A stretch of 64,000 nucleotides of DNA. Source: Trueperaceae bacterium (lineage in GTDB: Bacteria > Deinococcota > Deinococci > Deinococcales > Trueperaceae). The notes beneath the pieces were generated by a model that made no database searches, had not been told where the DNA came from, and was given only the letters and a program-made list of their open reading frames with translations. The number at the start of each line of letters is the position of its first letter. The stretch's first letter is position 1. The translations under genes and the position numbers were made by a program. Where the stretch lies: positions 1,561,519-1,625,518 of the forward strand of contig CP070651.1 of NCBI GenBank assembly GCA_020354625.1. The letters run 5' to 3'. This document shows positions 25,702 through 36,273 of the stretch, piece after piece.

Positions 25702-26922
25702 CTATCGTAAGAACTCGAGCACACCGCGGCACAGAACCTCTAGGGCAAGCGGAAGGGCCGCTTCGTCGATGTCGAATTCGGGGTGGTGATGAGGTTTGTC
25801 GATGCCGGTTGCTCCGTTTCTCGCACCTACATGAAAAAACGTTCCTGGGGCGGCCTTTAGCCAAAGCGCCATGTCCTCGCCCGCCATAAACGGGTCGGGT
25901 TCGACTACTTGCGTAATTCCTGCAACGCCTGCAGCGACGTTTCTGAGACGTGGTGTGGTGCTTTCGTCATTGAAGACTGCGGGAAGTCCCATAAACCAAT
26001 CGCTTTCGAGTGTGGTTCGCAGGGATGCGCAAACACCGGTAGCCACCTCGGTAATCCGCTGCCTCAGTCGGGTCCGGGTGTTCTCTTCGAGGGTCCTTAC
26101 CGTACCTTTGAGTTCGACTGTTTTCGGGATGATGTTGTAGGCCGTGCCACCTCGAATCGAGGTAACGCTGATGACCGCTCGATCGTTGGGATCTATTTCG
26201 CGTGCGACCAGCGCTTGAAGGGTTGTAACGATTTGGGCAGCAGCGAGAACAGGGTCGATCACTTCGTGCGGTTTGGCTGCGTGTCCACCACGCCCGTGGA
26301 CGAGAAGTCGAAAGTTGTCCCCTCCGGCCATCGCCGGTCCGCTGCGAGCAGCAACGGTTCCGGTCGGAAAGGTACTGCTGAGATGAAGCCCGATCGCGTG
26401 ATCTACCGACAGTCCCTCAAGCGCTCCATCCTTGAGCATCGCCTCGGCACCCTTGCCGAGCTCTTCCGCGGGTTGGAAGACGAATACGATTTTGCCTTCC
26501 AGCTCATCTTTTGTTCTCGTCAGTAGGTTTGCGGCTGTGAGCAGGACGGCGGTGTGTCCATCGTGTCCACACGCGTGCATCTTCCCGGCAATGGTAGACC
26601 GGTAGGGGCTGTCTCGCTCTTCTTGGATCGGCAAGGCGTCCATATCGGCCCTGGCCAGTACGGTTTTGCCGGCCCGGCCGCTATCGAGTATGGCCACCAC
26701 CCCGGTTCCTCCGACACTGGTACGTACCGCGAGGTTCAACTGCTTGAGATGAGTCGCGACGATGCCAGCGGTGCGAAGCTCTTCGAAGCCGAGTTCCGGG
26801 TGCTGGTGAAAGTCTCGCCGCAAGGCGATAAGCTCGTTTGTCAAGGCAGCTACTGAACGGCTGATATGGTCCATATTCAACATAGAGCGTACGTTGGCTG
26901 ACCGGAACTCGGCAACCTCCAA
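25702..26922 (-). CDS. M20 family amidohydrolase (N-acyl-amino acid/hippurate type)
   Basis: A metal-dependent amidohydrolase of up to 406 residues. It has the metal site MHACGHDGHTA, the catalytic PAEELGKGA, the lid-domain GRGGHAAKPHEVIDP and the terminal HHPEFDID. The family removes acyl groups from N-acyl amino acids, indole conjugates or hippurate. A TTG at 26922 directly follows the preceding stop; ATG codons at 26883 or 26874 are the alternatives, the latter giving MDHISRS and fitting usual family length. Third gene of the operon after PFOR and the DHODH-like protein; the metabolic link is not obvious. Confidence 0.9.
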   Translation of the reverse strand: MEVAEFRSANVRSMLNMDHISRSVAALTNELIALRRDFHQHPELGFEELRTAGIVATHLKQLNLAVRTSVGGTGVVAILDSGRAGKTVLARADMDALPIQEERDSPYRSTIAGKMHACGHDGHTAVLLTAANLLTRTKDELEGKIVFVFQPAEELGKGAEAMLKDGALEGLSVDHAIGLHLSSTFPTGTVAARSGPAMAGGDNFRLLVHGRGGHAAKPHEVIDPVLAAAQIVTTLQALVAREIDPNDRAVISVTSIRGGTAYNIIPKTVELKGTVRTLEENTRTRLRQRITEVATGVCASLRTTLESDWFMGLPAVFNDESTTPRLRNVAAGVAGITQVVEPDPFMAGEDMALWLKAAPGTFFHVGARNGATGIDKPHHHPEFDIDEAALPLALEVLCRGVLEFLR

Positions 26923-27936
26923 CTACCCCAAGCTACCCGTTGGATCCGGTCGCCACGATTGTAGAACTTTCATGTAGTTGGCCCGCTCGAACGACTCGGG
27001 ATTTTCAACCGAAATCTGGCTCATGCTTCCGGTAAGTTGCTCCACCGACTCGTACTCGTGCTCTTCCAACCAATCAGTCATCTGCGCTAGGACGTCGTGG
27101 ATTCTCCCCAGACCGTGTGCGAGCAGTTCGGACGCCATCATGGTGACAGAGGCACCAGCCATGAGTCCTTTGAGGACGTCCAAATGCGAATGGATCCCGC
27201 TGGTGATCGCGAAATCGACAGGGATGCGACCGTACAAAATGGCGACCCACCTGAGTGGCAGGCGGAGTTCGTGCGAATCGCTCAACACCAGGTGGGGGAC
27301 GACATCCAAGGTTTCCAGATCGAAATCAGGCTGGTAGAAGCGATTGAACAGAACCAGTCCGTCTGCTCCCGACCGTTCAAATTGAAGGGCCATATGAGCG
27401 GTCGAACTAAAGAATGGGCTTACCTTGACGGCGAGCGGTATCTTGACGGCTTGGCGAACATTGCGTACGACGTTGAGGTAGAGTTCTTCGACCTGAGAAC
27501 CGCTCACGCTCTGATCGGTAGGAATGTGGTAGATATTGAGTTCCAGCGCGTCTGCCCCTGCCTCTTCGATAAGCTTGGCATAATGGGTCCAACCTCCCGG
27601 TGAGCTGCCATTCAGACTCCCGATCACAGGTATATCCACGCTCGACTTGGCGTTTCGGATCAGGTCCAAGTATCCTTCAGGCCCCACATTGTAGTCTTGC
27701 GCTTCAGGGAAGTAGTCGAGTGCTTCCGCAAAACTCTCGGTGCCATAGCTGAGATAGTGGTCGAGGGCGCGGCTCTCCTGCTCGATCTGCTCTTCGAAGA
27801 GCGAGTGAACGACGACACACGGTGCCCCTGCATCCTCGAGCCGGCGGATGCCGGCGAGGTCGTAGGTAAGAGGTGACGCCGAGGGAACGATGGGATGTTT
27901 GAGCTTAAAACCGAGATAACGAGTCTCGAGGTTCAT
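26923..27936 (-). CDS. Dihydroorotate dehydrogenase-like flavoprotein
   Basis: A 337-residue TIM-barrel protein of the PyrD/PreA superfamily that is commonly found beside PFOR. It keeps barrel and FMN features such as [22 protein letters not shown] and the phosphate-site TSGIHS. The class-1 DHODH signature with the catalytic Cys (NxSCPN) is replaced here by NIYHIPTD, so it is unlikely to oxidise dihydroorotate. ATG at 27936 overlaps the PFOR stop (ATGA). An electron-transfer role coupled to ferredoxin chemistry is my inference. Confidence 0.83.
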   Translation of the reverse strand: MNLETRYLGFKLKHPIVPSASPLTYDLAGIRRLEDAGAPCVVVHSLFEEQIEQESRALDHYLSYGTESFAEALDYFPEAQDYNVGPEGYLDLIRNAKSSVDIPVIGSLNGSSPGGWTHYAKLIEEAGADALELNIYHIPTDQSVSGSQVEELYLNVVRNVRQAVKIPLAVKVSPFFSSTAHMALQFERSGADGLVLFNRFYQPDFDLETLDVVPHLVLSDSHELRLPLRWVAILYGRIPVDFAITSGIHSHLDVLKGLMAGASVTMMASELLAHGLGRIHDVLAQMTDWLEEHEYESVEQLTGSMSQISVENPESFERANYMKVLQSWRPDPTGSLG

Positions 27937-30900
27937 GCGCGTCCTCCCTCTGTCGGAGCGGCCTCTTGTGCCATTCTCTGATACCGTTGCCAGCGAGCCG
28001 AAATTGCCTTTTGGGCCTCTGTGAACAACGCTTCGGCCTCGTGGGGATTGGTCTGTAGCAACATACGGTAGCGGTTTTCGTTGAGCGCGTATTCCTTGAA
28101 GGGGATTTTGGGAGGTCGTGAATCGAGTTGAAACGGGTTCTCGCCAACCAGGTTGCGCCGGGGATCGAATCGGAAGAGAGGCCAATAGGCAGAAGTGGTT
28201 GCGAGTTTTTGTTGCTCCATCCCTTTGGCCATATTGATGCCGTGTGCGATGCAGTGGCTGTAGGCGATGATCAGCGAGGGGCCGTCGAACGACTCCGCTT
28301 CGAGAAAAGCCCGTACGGTGTGTGTGTCGTTGGCTCCCATCGCGACTTGTGCCACGTACACGTTGCCGTACTCGCTCGCGATCATTCCGAGGTCTTTTTT
28401 CGGGGTCTTCTTCCCACCAGCTGCAAACTTGGCCACGGCTGCGAGCGAGGTCGCCTTCGAAGCCTGACCGCCTGTGTTGGAGTACACCTCGGTATCGAGA
28501 ACCAAGATGTTCACGTTCCTCCCGCTCGCCAACACGTGATCGAGGCCACCGAAACCGATGTCATAGGCCCAGCCATCACCACCCACGATCCAGACCGATT
28601 TCTTCACGAGTACGTCTGCGAGTGAATAGAGGTCTCTGGCGGCGAGGTCTTCCAGGTTGTGAAGTTGCTTTTTGAGCATCTCGACTCTCGTTCGTTGTGA
28701 GGCGATACCCGCTTCGTCTGATTGATCTGCGCCGAGCAACTCTGCAGCGAGATGCGCGTTTACGGGAGCTTCGAGATGTCGTCGCTCGCCGAGATCGGAG
28801 GTCAACGAATCGTCTTGCACGTCACTCGAGAGTCTTCTTAGGAGCTCACGTGCATGGTCGATCTGCTTGTCGAGCGTGAGGCGCATTCCCATTCCGAACT
28901 CGGCATTGTCTTCGAAAAGGGAATTGCTCCAAGCAGGTCCCCGGCCTTGCCGGTTGGTCGTCCACGGCGTAGTCGGCAGGTTCCCACCGTAGATCGAGGA
29001 GCAGCCGGTGGCGTTGGCGATGATCGTGCGGTCTCCATAGAGCTGGCTGAGAAGTTTGAGGTAGGGTGTCTCGCCACACCCCGCGCAAGCCCCGGAAAAC
29101 TCGAACAGGGGCTCGAGTAGCTGAATATTTTTCACGTTATTGAATTTGAGATGATCGACGCGTGGGTATTCGTCGAGCTCCAAAAAGAAATCCCAGTGGC
29201 GTTTTCCTATCTCGCGGTGCTCGAGTTGGGGCTCCATGTTGATCGCCTTGCGTCCTACTTGGCGCTTGTCTTTGGCAGGACACACCTCGACGCAGAGCGC
29301 GCAACCCGTGCAGTCCTCTACGGCTACTTGTAGCGTGTACGCTTTGCCATCGAGTTCTTTCCAACGCGCTGGTGCGCTCAAGAATCCTTCAGGAGCCTGG
29401 TTCAGCACCTCTGTGTCGCTGATCTTTGCCCGAATTACTGCATGGGGGCAGACGAGCACGCACTTGCCACACTGGATACAGATCTCAGGATCCCATAGGG
29501 GTATTTCTGTGGCGATGTTGCGTTTCTCCCAGCGAGTCGTCCCGGTTGGGTAGGTTCCATCTACCGGTAGGGCGCTTACCGGGAGCTCGTCGCCCGCACC
29601 AGCCAGCATGGGAGCCGTGACGTTACGTACGAACTCAGGTGCTTCGTTCGGAACGATCTCTCGCCTCGTTCTACCTCCACTTACTTGAGAGGGTATGGCC
29701 ACTTCTTCGAGGTGGGTCAAGGCCGAATCTACTGCCGCAAAGTTCATGCGCACGACGGTTTCGCCGCGCCGGCTATACGTTTTTCGGATCGCATCTTTGA
29801 TCTTGAGGATCGCTTCCTTTTGGGGCAAGACTCCGCTGATGGCGAAGAAACAGGTCTGCATGACGGTATTGATTCGGCCCGTCATACCAGCTTCTTTGGC
29901 GACCTTGTTCGCGTCGATCGTGTACAAGCGGAGGTTATTGGAAATGATCTGTTCTTGCACTTCTCGGGGTAGCTGGTCCCACACCTCCTCAGCCAGATAA
30001 GGTGTGTTGAGAAGGAGTGTGGCACCCACCTTCGCGTTGGCGAGAACGTCGAAACGCTCGAGGAAGCCGAACTGGTGGATAGCGACGAAGTTCGCCTCTT
30101 TGATCAGATAACTGCTGCGGATGGGTTCGGGGCCGAAACGGAGATGGGAAATCGTTCTCGCCCCCGCCTTCTTCGAATCGTACACAAAGTACCCCTGAGC
30201 GTGAAAATCTGTCTCCTCACCGATGATCTTGATGGAGTTCTTGTTGGCGCCGACGGTCCCATCTGATCCGAGTCCCCAGAAGACAGCCCGTGTAACCGAG
30301 TCGGCTTCGATGTCTAACGTCGGGTCGAAGTCGAGGCTGCTACCGCTCAAGTCGTCTTCGATCCCGATGGTGAAGTGATTTTTGGGCACCTCTTTCTCCA
30401 TCTCGTCGAAGAGGGCGATCGCCATGGCCGGATTGAACTCCTTTGAGGAGAGGCCGTAGCGCCCACCGATCACCTTCGGGTGTGTGCTGAAAGGTGCCAG
30501 CCCGTTCGACATCCCCTCAGAAATGGCTGTCACCACGTCTTGGTAGAGGGGTTCCCCGGCGCTTCCCGGCTCTTTGGTTCGGTCTAGCACTGTAACGACT
30601 CGTGTCGTAGCGGGCAGAACACTCAAAAAGTGATCGACGGAGAACGGTCTATAGAGCCTTACCTTGACCAGCCCGACCTTTTGTCCTCGATCGGTGAGGT
30701 GGCGAACCGTCTCTTCGGCTGTTTCGGCCCCCGATCCCATGAGCACGATCACCCGTTCGGCATCTTCGGCTCCGATGTATTCGAAGAGACGATACGAACG
30801 ACCCACCAACGTCGCGAACTTATCCATCGTCTTCTGGACGATGGAAGGCACCTGCGAGTAATAGGGGGTCACCGTCTCTCTGGCTTGGAAGTAGACATCT

Positions 30901-31565
30901 GGATTCTGTGCTGTCCCGCGCACTACGGGACGGTCGGGAGTCAGTGCGCGCCCCCGGTGCGCTCTCACCAATTCGTCGTCGATCATTGCTCGAATATCGG
31001 AGGTGAGCAAGCGTTCGATCTTCGCGACCTCGTGTGAGGTGCGAAAGCCGTCCATAATGTGCAAGAAGGGGACTCTGCTCTCGAGCGTGCTGGCCTGAGC
31101 GATCAGTGCGAAGTCTTGGGCTTCCTGGACCGAATTGGCGAAAAGCATCGCAAAGCCCGTGGCTCGCGTGGCCATGACATCGCTGTGGTCACCGAAGATC
31201 GATAGGGCTTGTGCAGCCACTGATCTAGCTGCGATGTGAAACACCGTGCTCGTAAGCTCACCCGCGATCTTATACATGTTGGGGAGCATGAGCAAGAGAC
31301 CCTGGCTAGCCGTAAAGGTCGTGGTGAGAGCGCCGGCTTGCAGTGCACCGTGAACGGCGCCGGCAGCCCCTCCCTCAGACTGCATTTCTTGAACGAGTGG
31401 CACCGTTCCCCAAATGTTCGTATCCTGCCGGGCACTCCAAAGATCGGCAAACTCGCCCATAGGGGAGGAGGGGGTGATCGGATAGATCGCGATCACCTCG
31501 TTTATCTTGTGCGCCACGTACGCCACCGCTTCATTTCCATCGACGGTTACGTAGGGTCGTGCCAT
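27933..31565 (-). CDS. nifJ: Pyruvate:ferredoxin (flavodoxin) oxidoreductase, single chain
   Basis: A full-length 1210-residue fused PFOR that decarboxylates pyruvate to acetyl-CoA with reduction of ferredoxin or flavodoxin. Order seen: N-terminal pyrimidine domain ([11 protein letters not shown]), the PEG/CoA region, gamma domain ([15 protein letters not shown]), EKR linker, two 4Fe-4S clusters ([12 protein letters not shown] and [12 protein letters not shown]), a third cluster site beginning CAGCGETPY, and the ThDP-binding [21 protein letters not shown] ribosome site precedes the ATG. The enzyme is oxygen-sensitive in most hosts, implying anaerobic or micro-oxic growth, or a protected variant. 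Heads the operon with the DHODH-like gene. Confidence 0.97.
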   Translation of the reverse strand: MARPYVTVDGNEAVAYVAHKINEVIAIYPITPSSPMGEFADLWSARQDTNIWGTVPLVQEMQSEGGAAGAVHGALQAGALTTTFTASQGLLLMLPNMYKIAGELTSTVFHIAARSVAAQALSIFGDHSDVMATRATGFAMLFANSVQEAQDFALIAQASTLESRVPFLHIMDGFRTSHEVAKIERLLTSDIRAMIDDELVRAHRGRALTPDRPVVRGTAQNPDVYFQARETVTPYYSQVPSIVQKTMDKFATLVGRSYRLFEYIGAEDAERVIVLMGSGAETAEETVRHLTDRGQKVGLVKVRLYRPFSVDHFLSVLPATTRVVTVLDRTKEPGSAGEPLYQDVVTAISEGMSNGLAPFSTHPKVIGGRYGLSSKEFNPAMAIALFDEMEKEVPKNHFTIGIEDDLSGSSLDFDPTLDIEADSVTRAVFWGLGSDGTVGANKNSIKIIGEETDFHAQGYFVYDSKKAGARTISHLRFGPEPIRSSYLIKEANFVAIHQFGFLERFDVLANAKVGATLLLNTPYLAEEVWDQLPREVQEQIISNNLRLYTIDANKVAKEAGMTGRINTVMQTCFFAISGVLPQKEAILKIKDAIRKTYSRRGETVVRMNFAAVDSALTHLEEVAIPSQVSGGRTRREIVPNEAPEFVRNVTAPMLAGAGDELPVSALPVDGTYPTGTTRWEKRNIATEIPLWDPEICIQCGKCVLVCPHAVIRAKISDTEVLNQAPEGFLSAPARWKELDGKAYTLQVAVEDCTGCALCVEVCPAKDKRQVGRKAINMEPQLEHREIGKRHWDFFLELDEYPRVDHLKFNNVKNIQLLEPLFEFSGACAGCGETPYLKLLSQLYGDRTIIANATGCSSIYGGNLPTTPWTTNRQGRGPAWSNSLFEDNAEFGMGMRLTLDKQIDHARELLRRLSSDVQDDSLTSDLGERRHLEAPVNAHLAAELLGADQSDEAGIASQRTRVEMLKKQLHNLEDLAARDLYSLADVLVKKSVWIVGGDGWAYDIGFGGLDHVLASGRNVNILVLDTEVYSNTGGQASKATSLAAVAKFAAGGKKTPKKDLGMIASEYGNVYVAQVAMGANDTHTVRAFLEAESFDGPSLIIAYSHCIAHGINMAKGMEQQKLATTSAYWPLFRFDPRRNLVGENPFQLDSRPPKIPFKEYALNENRYRMLLQTNPHEAEALFTEAQKAISARWQRYQRMAQEAAPTEGGRA

Positions 31566-31621
31566 GTGTGATACCTCCTCATGGGGCGAGCTTCAGAGCA
31601 CTTGTCGTCAAAGACCTTGAA

Positions 31622-31778
31622 AGGTGATGGGTGATGAGTAATGAGTCATGGGTGCTGCGAGCTTCGCGCCTGAGCCCGTCTCATTCGAGTGGTTGCATCT
31701 TTGGAGGATAACGAGTGCATTGCGCATTACCACTTCTCCTCTGCTTCACTCATCACTCATTACTGTTTACTCATCACC
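31622..31778. repeat. Imperfect inverted repeat, GGTGATG/ATGAGT type
   Basis: About 32 bp at 31622-31653 matches the reverse complement of 31747-31778 at 26 positions. The arms are built of TGATGAGTAATGAG-like units and enclose about 93 bp. It lies in the PFOR promoter region. Such ATTACTCATCAC units recur as intergenic repeats in several bacterial genomes; function unknown. Confidence 0.6.
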
Positions 31779-31896
31779 TCATTCGGTCTTATCGAGACAA
31801 CTTCTCCGAACGTAGCCAAAGTTGGTGTTTACCTCCTTTGGAGTGACTTAACGTAAGGAGCTCTCTTGCAGCTTAGATGCTTAGCCGAGTGCGTTT

Positions 31897-32080
31897 TGTC
31901 AGCGAAACTCCGACATGAACTGTGGGACACTTGCTGACGAATTTCTCCGTAGCAAATGCATTTGTTGATTCGCTGATACGCCTTGAAAAGGCTGTGTCTC
32001 TGCGTCAGAATCCACTCTGAGCCAGAAGCGATACCTGAACACGCCCGGCGATACGAAGCCGTGTCGGAGTTTTCCTGACA
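31897..32080. mobile_element. MITE-like element with 19-bp terminal inverted repeats
   Basis: TGTCAGCGAAACTCCGACA (31897-31915) and the reverse complement of 32062-32080 agree at 17 of 19 bases. The 184-bp element has no transposase; the open frames inside are not protein-like. No obvious target duplication flanks it. TGTCAG-type ends are usual for several IS families, so a non-autonomous transposon remnant is likely. Confidence 0.5.
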
Positions 32081-32158
32081 CACTTCTATTCGGGTTCCGT
32101 TAGCGTTGGTTTATAGGCTCGTCGTAGAGCTGAATGAGGCAGGTTAAGGAGACCACCG

Positions 32159-34891
32159 ATGGCAGAAAAATGGGTTTATCTCTTCCACGAACTCGATCAA
32201 GCAGAGCGTCACGCCGGTAGCTGGGATAATGTACGCGCACTCCTTGGGGGCAAGGGCGCCAACTTGGCAGATATGACGCGGCTAGACGTACCGGTGCCAC
32301 CGGGCTTTACCGTAACCACGAAAGCCTGCAACGCCTACCTCGATGCCGGGGAGACTTTCCCAGACGATCTATGGAATCAGGAGCTTGCGGCCCTGCGTTC
32401 TATCGAGGAGATGACCGGAAAGAAATTCGGCTCAGCTGAGCAACCACTCTTGGTTTCGTGTCGCTCGGGCGCAAAGTTCTCGATGCCGGGGATGATGGAT
32501 ACCATCCTTAATATCGGTCTAAACGATACCGTGGCCGAAGGGCTGGTTCGCCTCACTGAGGATCCACGCTTTGTCTACGACTCTTACCGTCGGCTCGTGC
32601 AGATGTTTGGCAGCGTAGTGCTAAATGTGCCAGATGAGGTCTTCGAGGCCGTGATTTCAGCGCGTCGTCGCCTCGCAGGTGTAGAGATCGACGCCGAACT
32701 CAGTGCCGATGATTGGAAGATGGTGACGAGCAGATTTAAAGAGATCGTCCATACCTATACCCAACAGGCCTTCCCCGATGACCCTTACGAACAGCTCCGG
32801 TTGGCGACGGAGGCTGTGTTCAAATCGTGGAACGGCAAACGGGCGTTCGATTATCGCAACGCCGCGGGCATCTCGCACGACCTTGGGACCGCGGTCAACA
32901 TCCAGACGATGGTATTTGGAAATATGGGGGAAGACTGTGCCACCGGTGTTGCCATGTCGCGCAACGCCTCTACTGGTGATCCGGCGCTCGAGGGCGATTA
33001 CCTCCGTAATGCCCAGGGCGAGGATGTGGTTGCCGGAATCCGTCTGACTCAAACGCTCGATGATCTGGCAGCTGCGATGCCGGAGATCTACCGACAGTTC
33101 GAGGAGATTGCGAAGCGTCTGGAGCGGCACTATCGCAACATGCAGGATATGGAGTTCACCATCGAGCACGGAAAGCTCTGGATTCTGCAGACGCGTGACG
33201 GAAAGCGAACGGCTCAAGCAGAAGTTCGCATTGCCGTGGATATGGCTGAAGAGGGTCTCATCAGTCGCGAGGTGGCGGTGGCGAGGGTCAAGCCGGAACA
33301 GGTCGACTTCTTCTTGCATCCCCAACTCGAGACGAAGGCGAGAGCGGCTGCGCGGCTGATCGCACGCGGCTTGAATGTTTCTCCGGGTGCAGCCGTAGGT
33401 AAGGTGGCACTCGATGCCGATACTGCTGAAATGTGGGCCAAGGAGGGCAAACAAGCGGTAATCATGGTCCGGCCCGAAACAAAGCCGGATGACGTGCACG
33501 GTATGCTCGCTTCCGAAGGAATTCTGACCAGCAAGGGAGGGCGCACCAGCCACGCGGCTCTGGTAGCCAGGCAGTTCGGGAAACCGGCGGTCGTAGGGGT
33601 TGCAGAACTCGACATCGATCTCGATACTCGTGAGGTTCGGGTGGCCGATTTGGTTATCAAGGAAGGAGAGATCCTTTCGCTCGACGGTACGCTTGGTGAG
33701 GTCTATCTCGGCGCTGTCAAGACGATCGTGCCAGATATCAGCAACCCTTACTTGAACATGCTTCTCACCTGGGCTGACGAGTTTCGAACGCTAGGTGTCA
33801 GGGCTAACGCCGACTACCCCGAAGACGCCGAACGGGCTAGATCGTACGGTGCCGAGGGTCTCGGTTTGGTCCGTACCGAGCATATGTTCTTCGAGGTCGA
33901 TCGCTTACCTTTGGTACAAGAAATGATCATGGCAAAGACACCCACCGAGCGCGTTTCTGCGATCGAAAAACTCCTACCCCTCCAACGAAAAGACTTTGAG
34001 GGCCTGTTCCGTGCCATGGACGGTTTACCGGTTATCATCCGCCTTCTCGACCCGCCATTACACGAGTTCTTACCCTCCTATGAAGAGCTCATTAGGGATC
34101 TGGCAGATCTGAAAGTGCGCTTGCAGCACTACCAGACCATGCGAGATATCGACGTTGCTTTGGATGAAATACGCACCAAAGAGAGTTACTTGGAGCGTGT
34201 GAACGCCCTTCGCGAGGTCAACCCGATGTTAGGGACGAGGGGTGTGCGCCTCGGCCTTCTGATTCCCGAACTTTCCAAAATGCAGGTCCAGGCGATCTTC
34301 GAAGCGGCCATTCTCTGCGCACGGGAAGGGGTCAGCGTACATCCAGAAGTAATGATACCGCTCGTCGGCCACGTGAATGAGTTGCGTGAGCAGAAAGAGA
34401 TACTCCAACAGATCGCCAGAGATCTGATGGACGAGGCTGGAATCAAGGTTCCCTACCAGTTTGGAACCATGATCGAAATCCCACGGGGTGCACTGACCGC
34501 AGACGAGCTGGCCCAAGAAGCAGAGTTCTTCTCGTTCGGAACAAATGACTTGACGCAGACGACATTCGGCATATCTAGGGATGATGCCGAAGTCGGCTTC
34601 TTGATCGACTATCTGGAACGAGGTATCTTACCGGAAAACCCGTTCGCCACCCTCGACCAAGCCGGCGTTGGGAGCCTCCTAAAAACGGGGACCCTCTTGG
34701 GGCGCAAAACGCGGCCGGGTCTCGAAGTCGGAATCTGCGGTGAGCATGGAGGAGATCCACCGACGATCACTTTTTGTCATCAGATCGGTCTGGATTACAT
34801 TAGTTGCTCACCCTTCCGCGTTCCGGTTGCTCGCTTGGCAGCGGCACATGCCGCCCTTGCAGCAAAGAGCCACGAGGAGACGCCGGCTTAA
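32159..34891 (+). CDS. ppdK: Pyruvate, phosphate dikinase
   Basis: A 910-residue enzyme interconverting pyruvate, ATP and phosphate with phosphoenolpyruvate, AMP and pyrophosphate. The order is N-terminal ATP-grasp (KGGKGANLADM and SCRSGAKFSMPGMMDT), the swivelling His domain (KGGRTSHAALVARQFGKPAVVG, phospho-His in TSHAA) and the C-terminal PEP barrel (GLVRTEHMFF, LDPPLHEFLP, FSFGTNDLTQ, CGEHGGDP). The start has AAGGAGA 8 nt upstream. Divergent from PFOR, it fits a pyruvate/PEP node used for gluconeogenesis or pyrophosphate-based glycolysis. Confidence 0.97.
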   Translation: MAEKWVYLFHELDQAERHAGSWDNVRALLGGKGANLADMTRLDVPVPPGFTVTTKACNAYLDAGETFPDDLWNQELAALRSIEEMTGKKFGSAEQPLLVSCRSGAKFSMPGMMDTILNIGLNDTVAEGLVRLTEDPRFVYDSYRRLVQMFGSVVLNVPDEVFEAVISARRRLAGVEIDAELSADDWKMVTSRFKEIVHTYTQQAFPDDPYEQLRLATEAVFKSWNGKRAFDYRNAAGISHDLGTAVNIQTMVFGNMGEDCATGVAMSRNASTGDPALEGDYLRNAQGEDVVAGIRLTQTLDDLAAAMPEIYRQFEEIAKRLERHYRNMQDMEFTIEHGKLWILQTRDGKRTAQAEVRIAVDMAEEGLISREVAVARVKPEQVDFFLHPQLETKARAAARLIARGLNVSPGAAVGKVALDADTAEMWAKEGKQAVIMVRPETKPDDVHGMLASEGILTSKGGRTSHAALVARQFGKPAVVGVAELDIDLDTREVRVADLVIKEGEILSLDGTLGEVYLGAVKTIVPDISNPYLNMLLTWADEFRTLGVRANADYPEDAERARSYGAEGLGLVRTEHMFFEVDRLPLVQEMIMAKTPTERVSAIEKLLPLQRKDFEGLFRAMDGLPVIIRLLDPPLHEFLPSYEELIRDLADLKVRLQHYQTMRDIDVALDEIRTKESYLERVNALREVNPMLGTRGVRLGLLIPELSKMQVQAIFEAAILCAREGVSVHPEVMIPLVGHVNELREQKEILQQIARDLMDEAGIKVPYQFGTMIEIPRGALTADELAQEAEFFSFGTNDLTQTTFGISRDDAEVGFLIDYLERGILPENPFATLDQAGVGSLLKTGTLLGRKTRPGLEVGICGEHGGDPPTITFCHQIGLDYISCSPFRVPVARLAAAHAALAAKSHEETPA

Positions 34892-35032
34892 AAAGCGAGC
34901 GTTCCCAGCTACGTGAGTCATGACGTGAGAGGAGCTGACATGTCCGGAAAAATCTGACAGATCTTGTGGGAGCTCTGCGGATGAGAGTGGTGCGCTCCAT
35001 GGCGTAGGCTGTGCCTTAAGGAGGGCCACAAG

Positions 35033-35542
35033 ATGTATAGGCGTCTTCTGGTTCCGATCGATGGTAGCCCTTGTAGTGCTCGCGCCGTCCGTCACGCCTT
35101 GGAGTTGGCCAGGGCGGTAGGAGCAGAGGTTGCCTTTCTCCATGCCCTCGATGATCCGAAGAGTGTCGTCTACACCATGTCTGAAAGCGCTTCCTACCTA
35201 CCTCAGCTCTATTCGGATCAGAAGAGGGGTGCGGTGGACGCTCTCAACCGCGCACAGGAGCTGGCGCTACAGGCAAATGTACGGGCCAGGACCGTATTGA
35301 TCGAACATACCGATCCGGTAGAGGCCATCTGTCAGGCAGAAAAAGATTTCGACCTGATCGTGATGGCGACCCACGGCCGTAACGGCATCAGTCGTTGGCT
35401 GTTCGGTTCTGTGGCCGAAGGGGCGCTTCGAGTCTCGTCGAAACCCTGCCTCATGGTCCATTGCAGCCACGGGCGTGATGAGCTTGTTTCGAATGCTGAA
35501 CACGGTCTTTTGAGAGAGGAGAGTGGGCATGCCAATGCTTAA
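35033..35542 (+). CDS. Universal stress protein, UspA family
   Basis: A 169-residue UspA-fold protein. It has the N-terminal LVPIDGSPCSARAVRHALELA, the central DLIVMATHGRNGI and the nucleotide-loop GSVAEGALRVSSKPCLMVH (G-2x-G-9x-G-type), so it likely binds ATP. It begins about 140 nt after ppdK and overlaps the second usp gene by 14 nt. Such pairs respond to starvation or redox stress. Confidence 0.92.
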   Translation: MYRRLLVPIDGSPCSARAVRHALELARAVGAEVAFLHALDDPKSVVYTMSESASYLPQLYSDQKRGAVDALNRAQELALQANVRARTVLIEHTDPVEAICQAEKDFDLIVMATHGRNGISRWLFGSVAEGALRVSSKPCLMVHCSHGRDELVSNAEHGLLREESGHANA

Positions 35543-36116
35543 CGTGGTCATTCCCTTGGATGGATCAGCGTTCAGCCGTGCTGTCCTCAGTCACGTAAAA
35601 ACGACCCTCTTTGCCGAGCATCACATTCTCAATCTGCTCCAAGTCGCCACTCTCCCAGAGGAGATGGTCGAGAGTGAGTGCTACCCGAGCTCCCTCGATG
35701 GCTGGGCGACGTTACAGCGTTGGGGTGAGGAGTTGATACGTCCCACGGATGACCGTAGCATGGCTAGGGCTGGCTACCATTTAGCGGTGCAAAAGGAATT
35801 GAAGGCAGAGCTGATCGATCATCTCGGGAACGCCAAGGAGTTGCTCGAGTCGTGGGGGTTTCATGTGAACGTTTCGGTCCGCTTCGGAGACCCCTGCCAA
35901 GAGATCGTCGAGTTTGTTGAGAGTGAAGGAATGGACCTTATCATGATGGCGACACATGGCCGTTCTAGTCTCGGGCGTGTATTTCTTGGCAGTGTGGCGG
36001 AAGCTGTTCTCCGCAAGGTTAATATTCCCGTCGTGATGCTCCGCCCCATCATGGAACTTGCGGAGGAGGCTTTACCCCTCAAGAGTCTGATCAACACACC
36101 GGTGCCTGGCGGTTGA
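35529..36116 (+). CDS. Universal stress protein, UspA family (second)
   Basis: A 195-residue UspA protein beginning MPMLNVVIPLDGSAFS. I prefer ATG 35529, 7 nt after GAGGAGA, over GTG 35523. The C-terminal half keeps MDLIMMATHGRSSLGRVFLGSVAEAVLRK, the ATP-binding loop. An insert of about 40 residues after the first strand makes it longer than the partner. The 14-nt overlap with the first usp gene implies translational coupling and possibly a heterodimer. Confidence 0.9.
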   Translation: MPMLNVVIPLDGSAFSRAVLSHVKTTLFAEHHILNLLQVATLPEEMVESECYPSSLDGWATLQRWGEELIRPTDDRSMARAGYHLAVQKELKAELIDHLGNAKELLESWGFHVNVSVRFGDPCQEIVEFVESEGMDLIMMATHGRSSLGRVFLGSVAEAVLRKVNIPVVMLRPIMELAEEALPLKSLINTPVPGG

Positions 36117-36200
36117 TAGACAGGCTTCTGGTTCGCTGCGTCCGCACAAGTGAGTGAAAAGCCGATGGAGCCTGCCACTGGGTGAGCACTACATTTGCAC

Positions 36201-36229
36201 TGGTCAAACGGCTGCATTCGCCGTATACT
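36201..36229 (+). promoter_or_regulatory. Promoter of tRNA-Thr
   Basis: TATACT (36224-36229) with a weak TGGTCA (36201-36206) at 17-nt spacing; TTGCAC a few bases further upstream is an alternative with too long a spacer. The mature tRNA begins 44 nt after the -10. Confidence 0.5.
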
Positions 36230-36273
36230 ATCTTCGGCTCGGCAGCTAGCCCGTATTGCCTAGACGCCATCTT

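Larger units (their letters stand above)
31566..32158. other. Divergent nifJ-ppdK intergenic region
   Basis: This 593-bp spacer holds no credible gene. It contains the two inverted-repeat structures listed separately, the PFOR ribosome site and the ppdK leader with AAGGAGA before its ATG. Promoters must be here, but I could not pick a convincing -35/-10 pair. Confidence 0.7.

Noticed and set aside
26923-27936. Call as pyrimidine biosynthetic pyrD
   Set aside because: The catalytic Cys/Ser signature is missing and the gene is coupled to PFOR, with no pyr genes nearby.
31622-31778. Possible CRISPR repeats
   Set aside because: Only two arms, inverted rather than direct, with no spacers and no cas genes.
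31829-32083. 84-codon minus-strand ORF
   Set aside because: It runs across the MITE-like element and both terminal repeats; no start signal or family.
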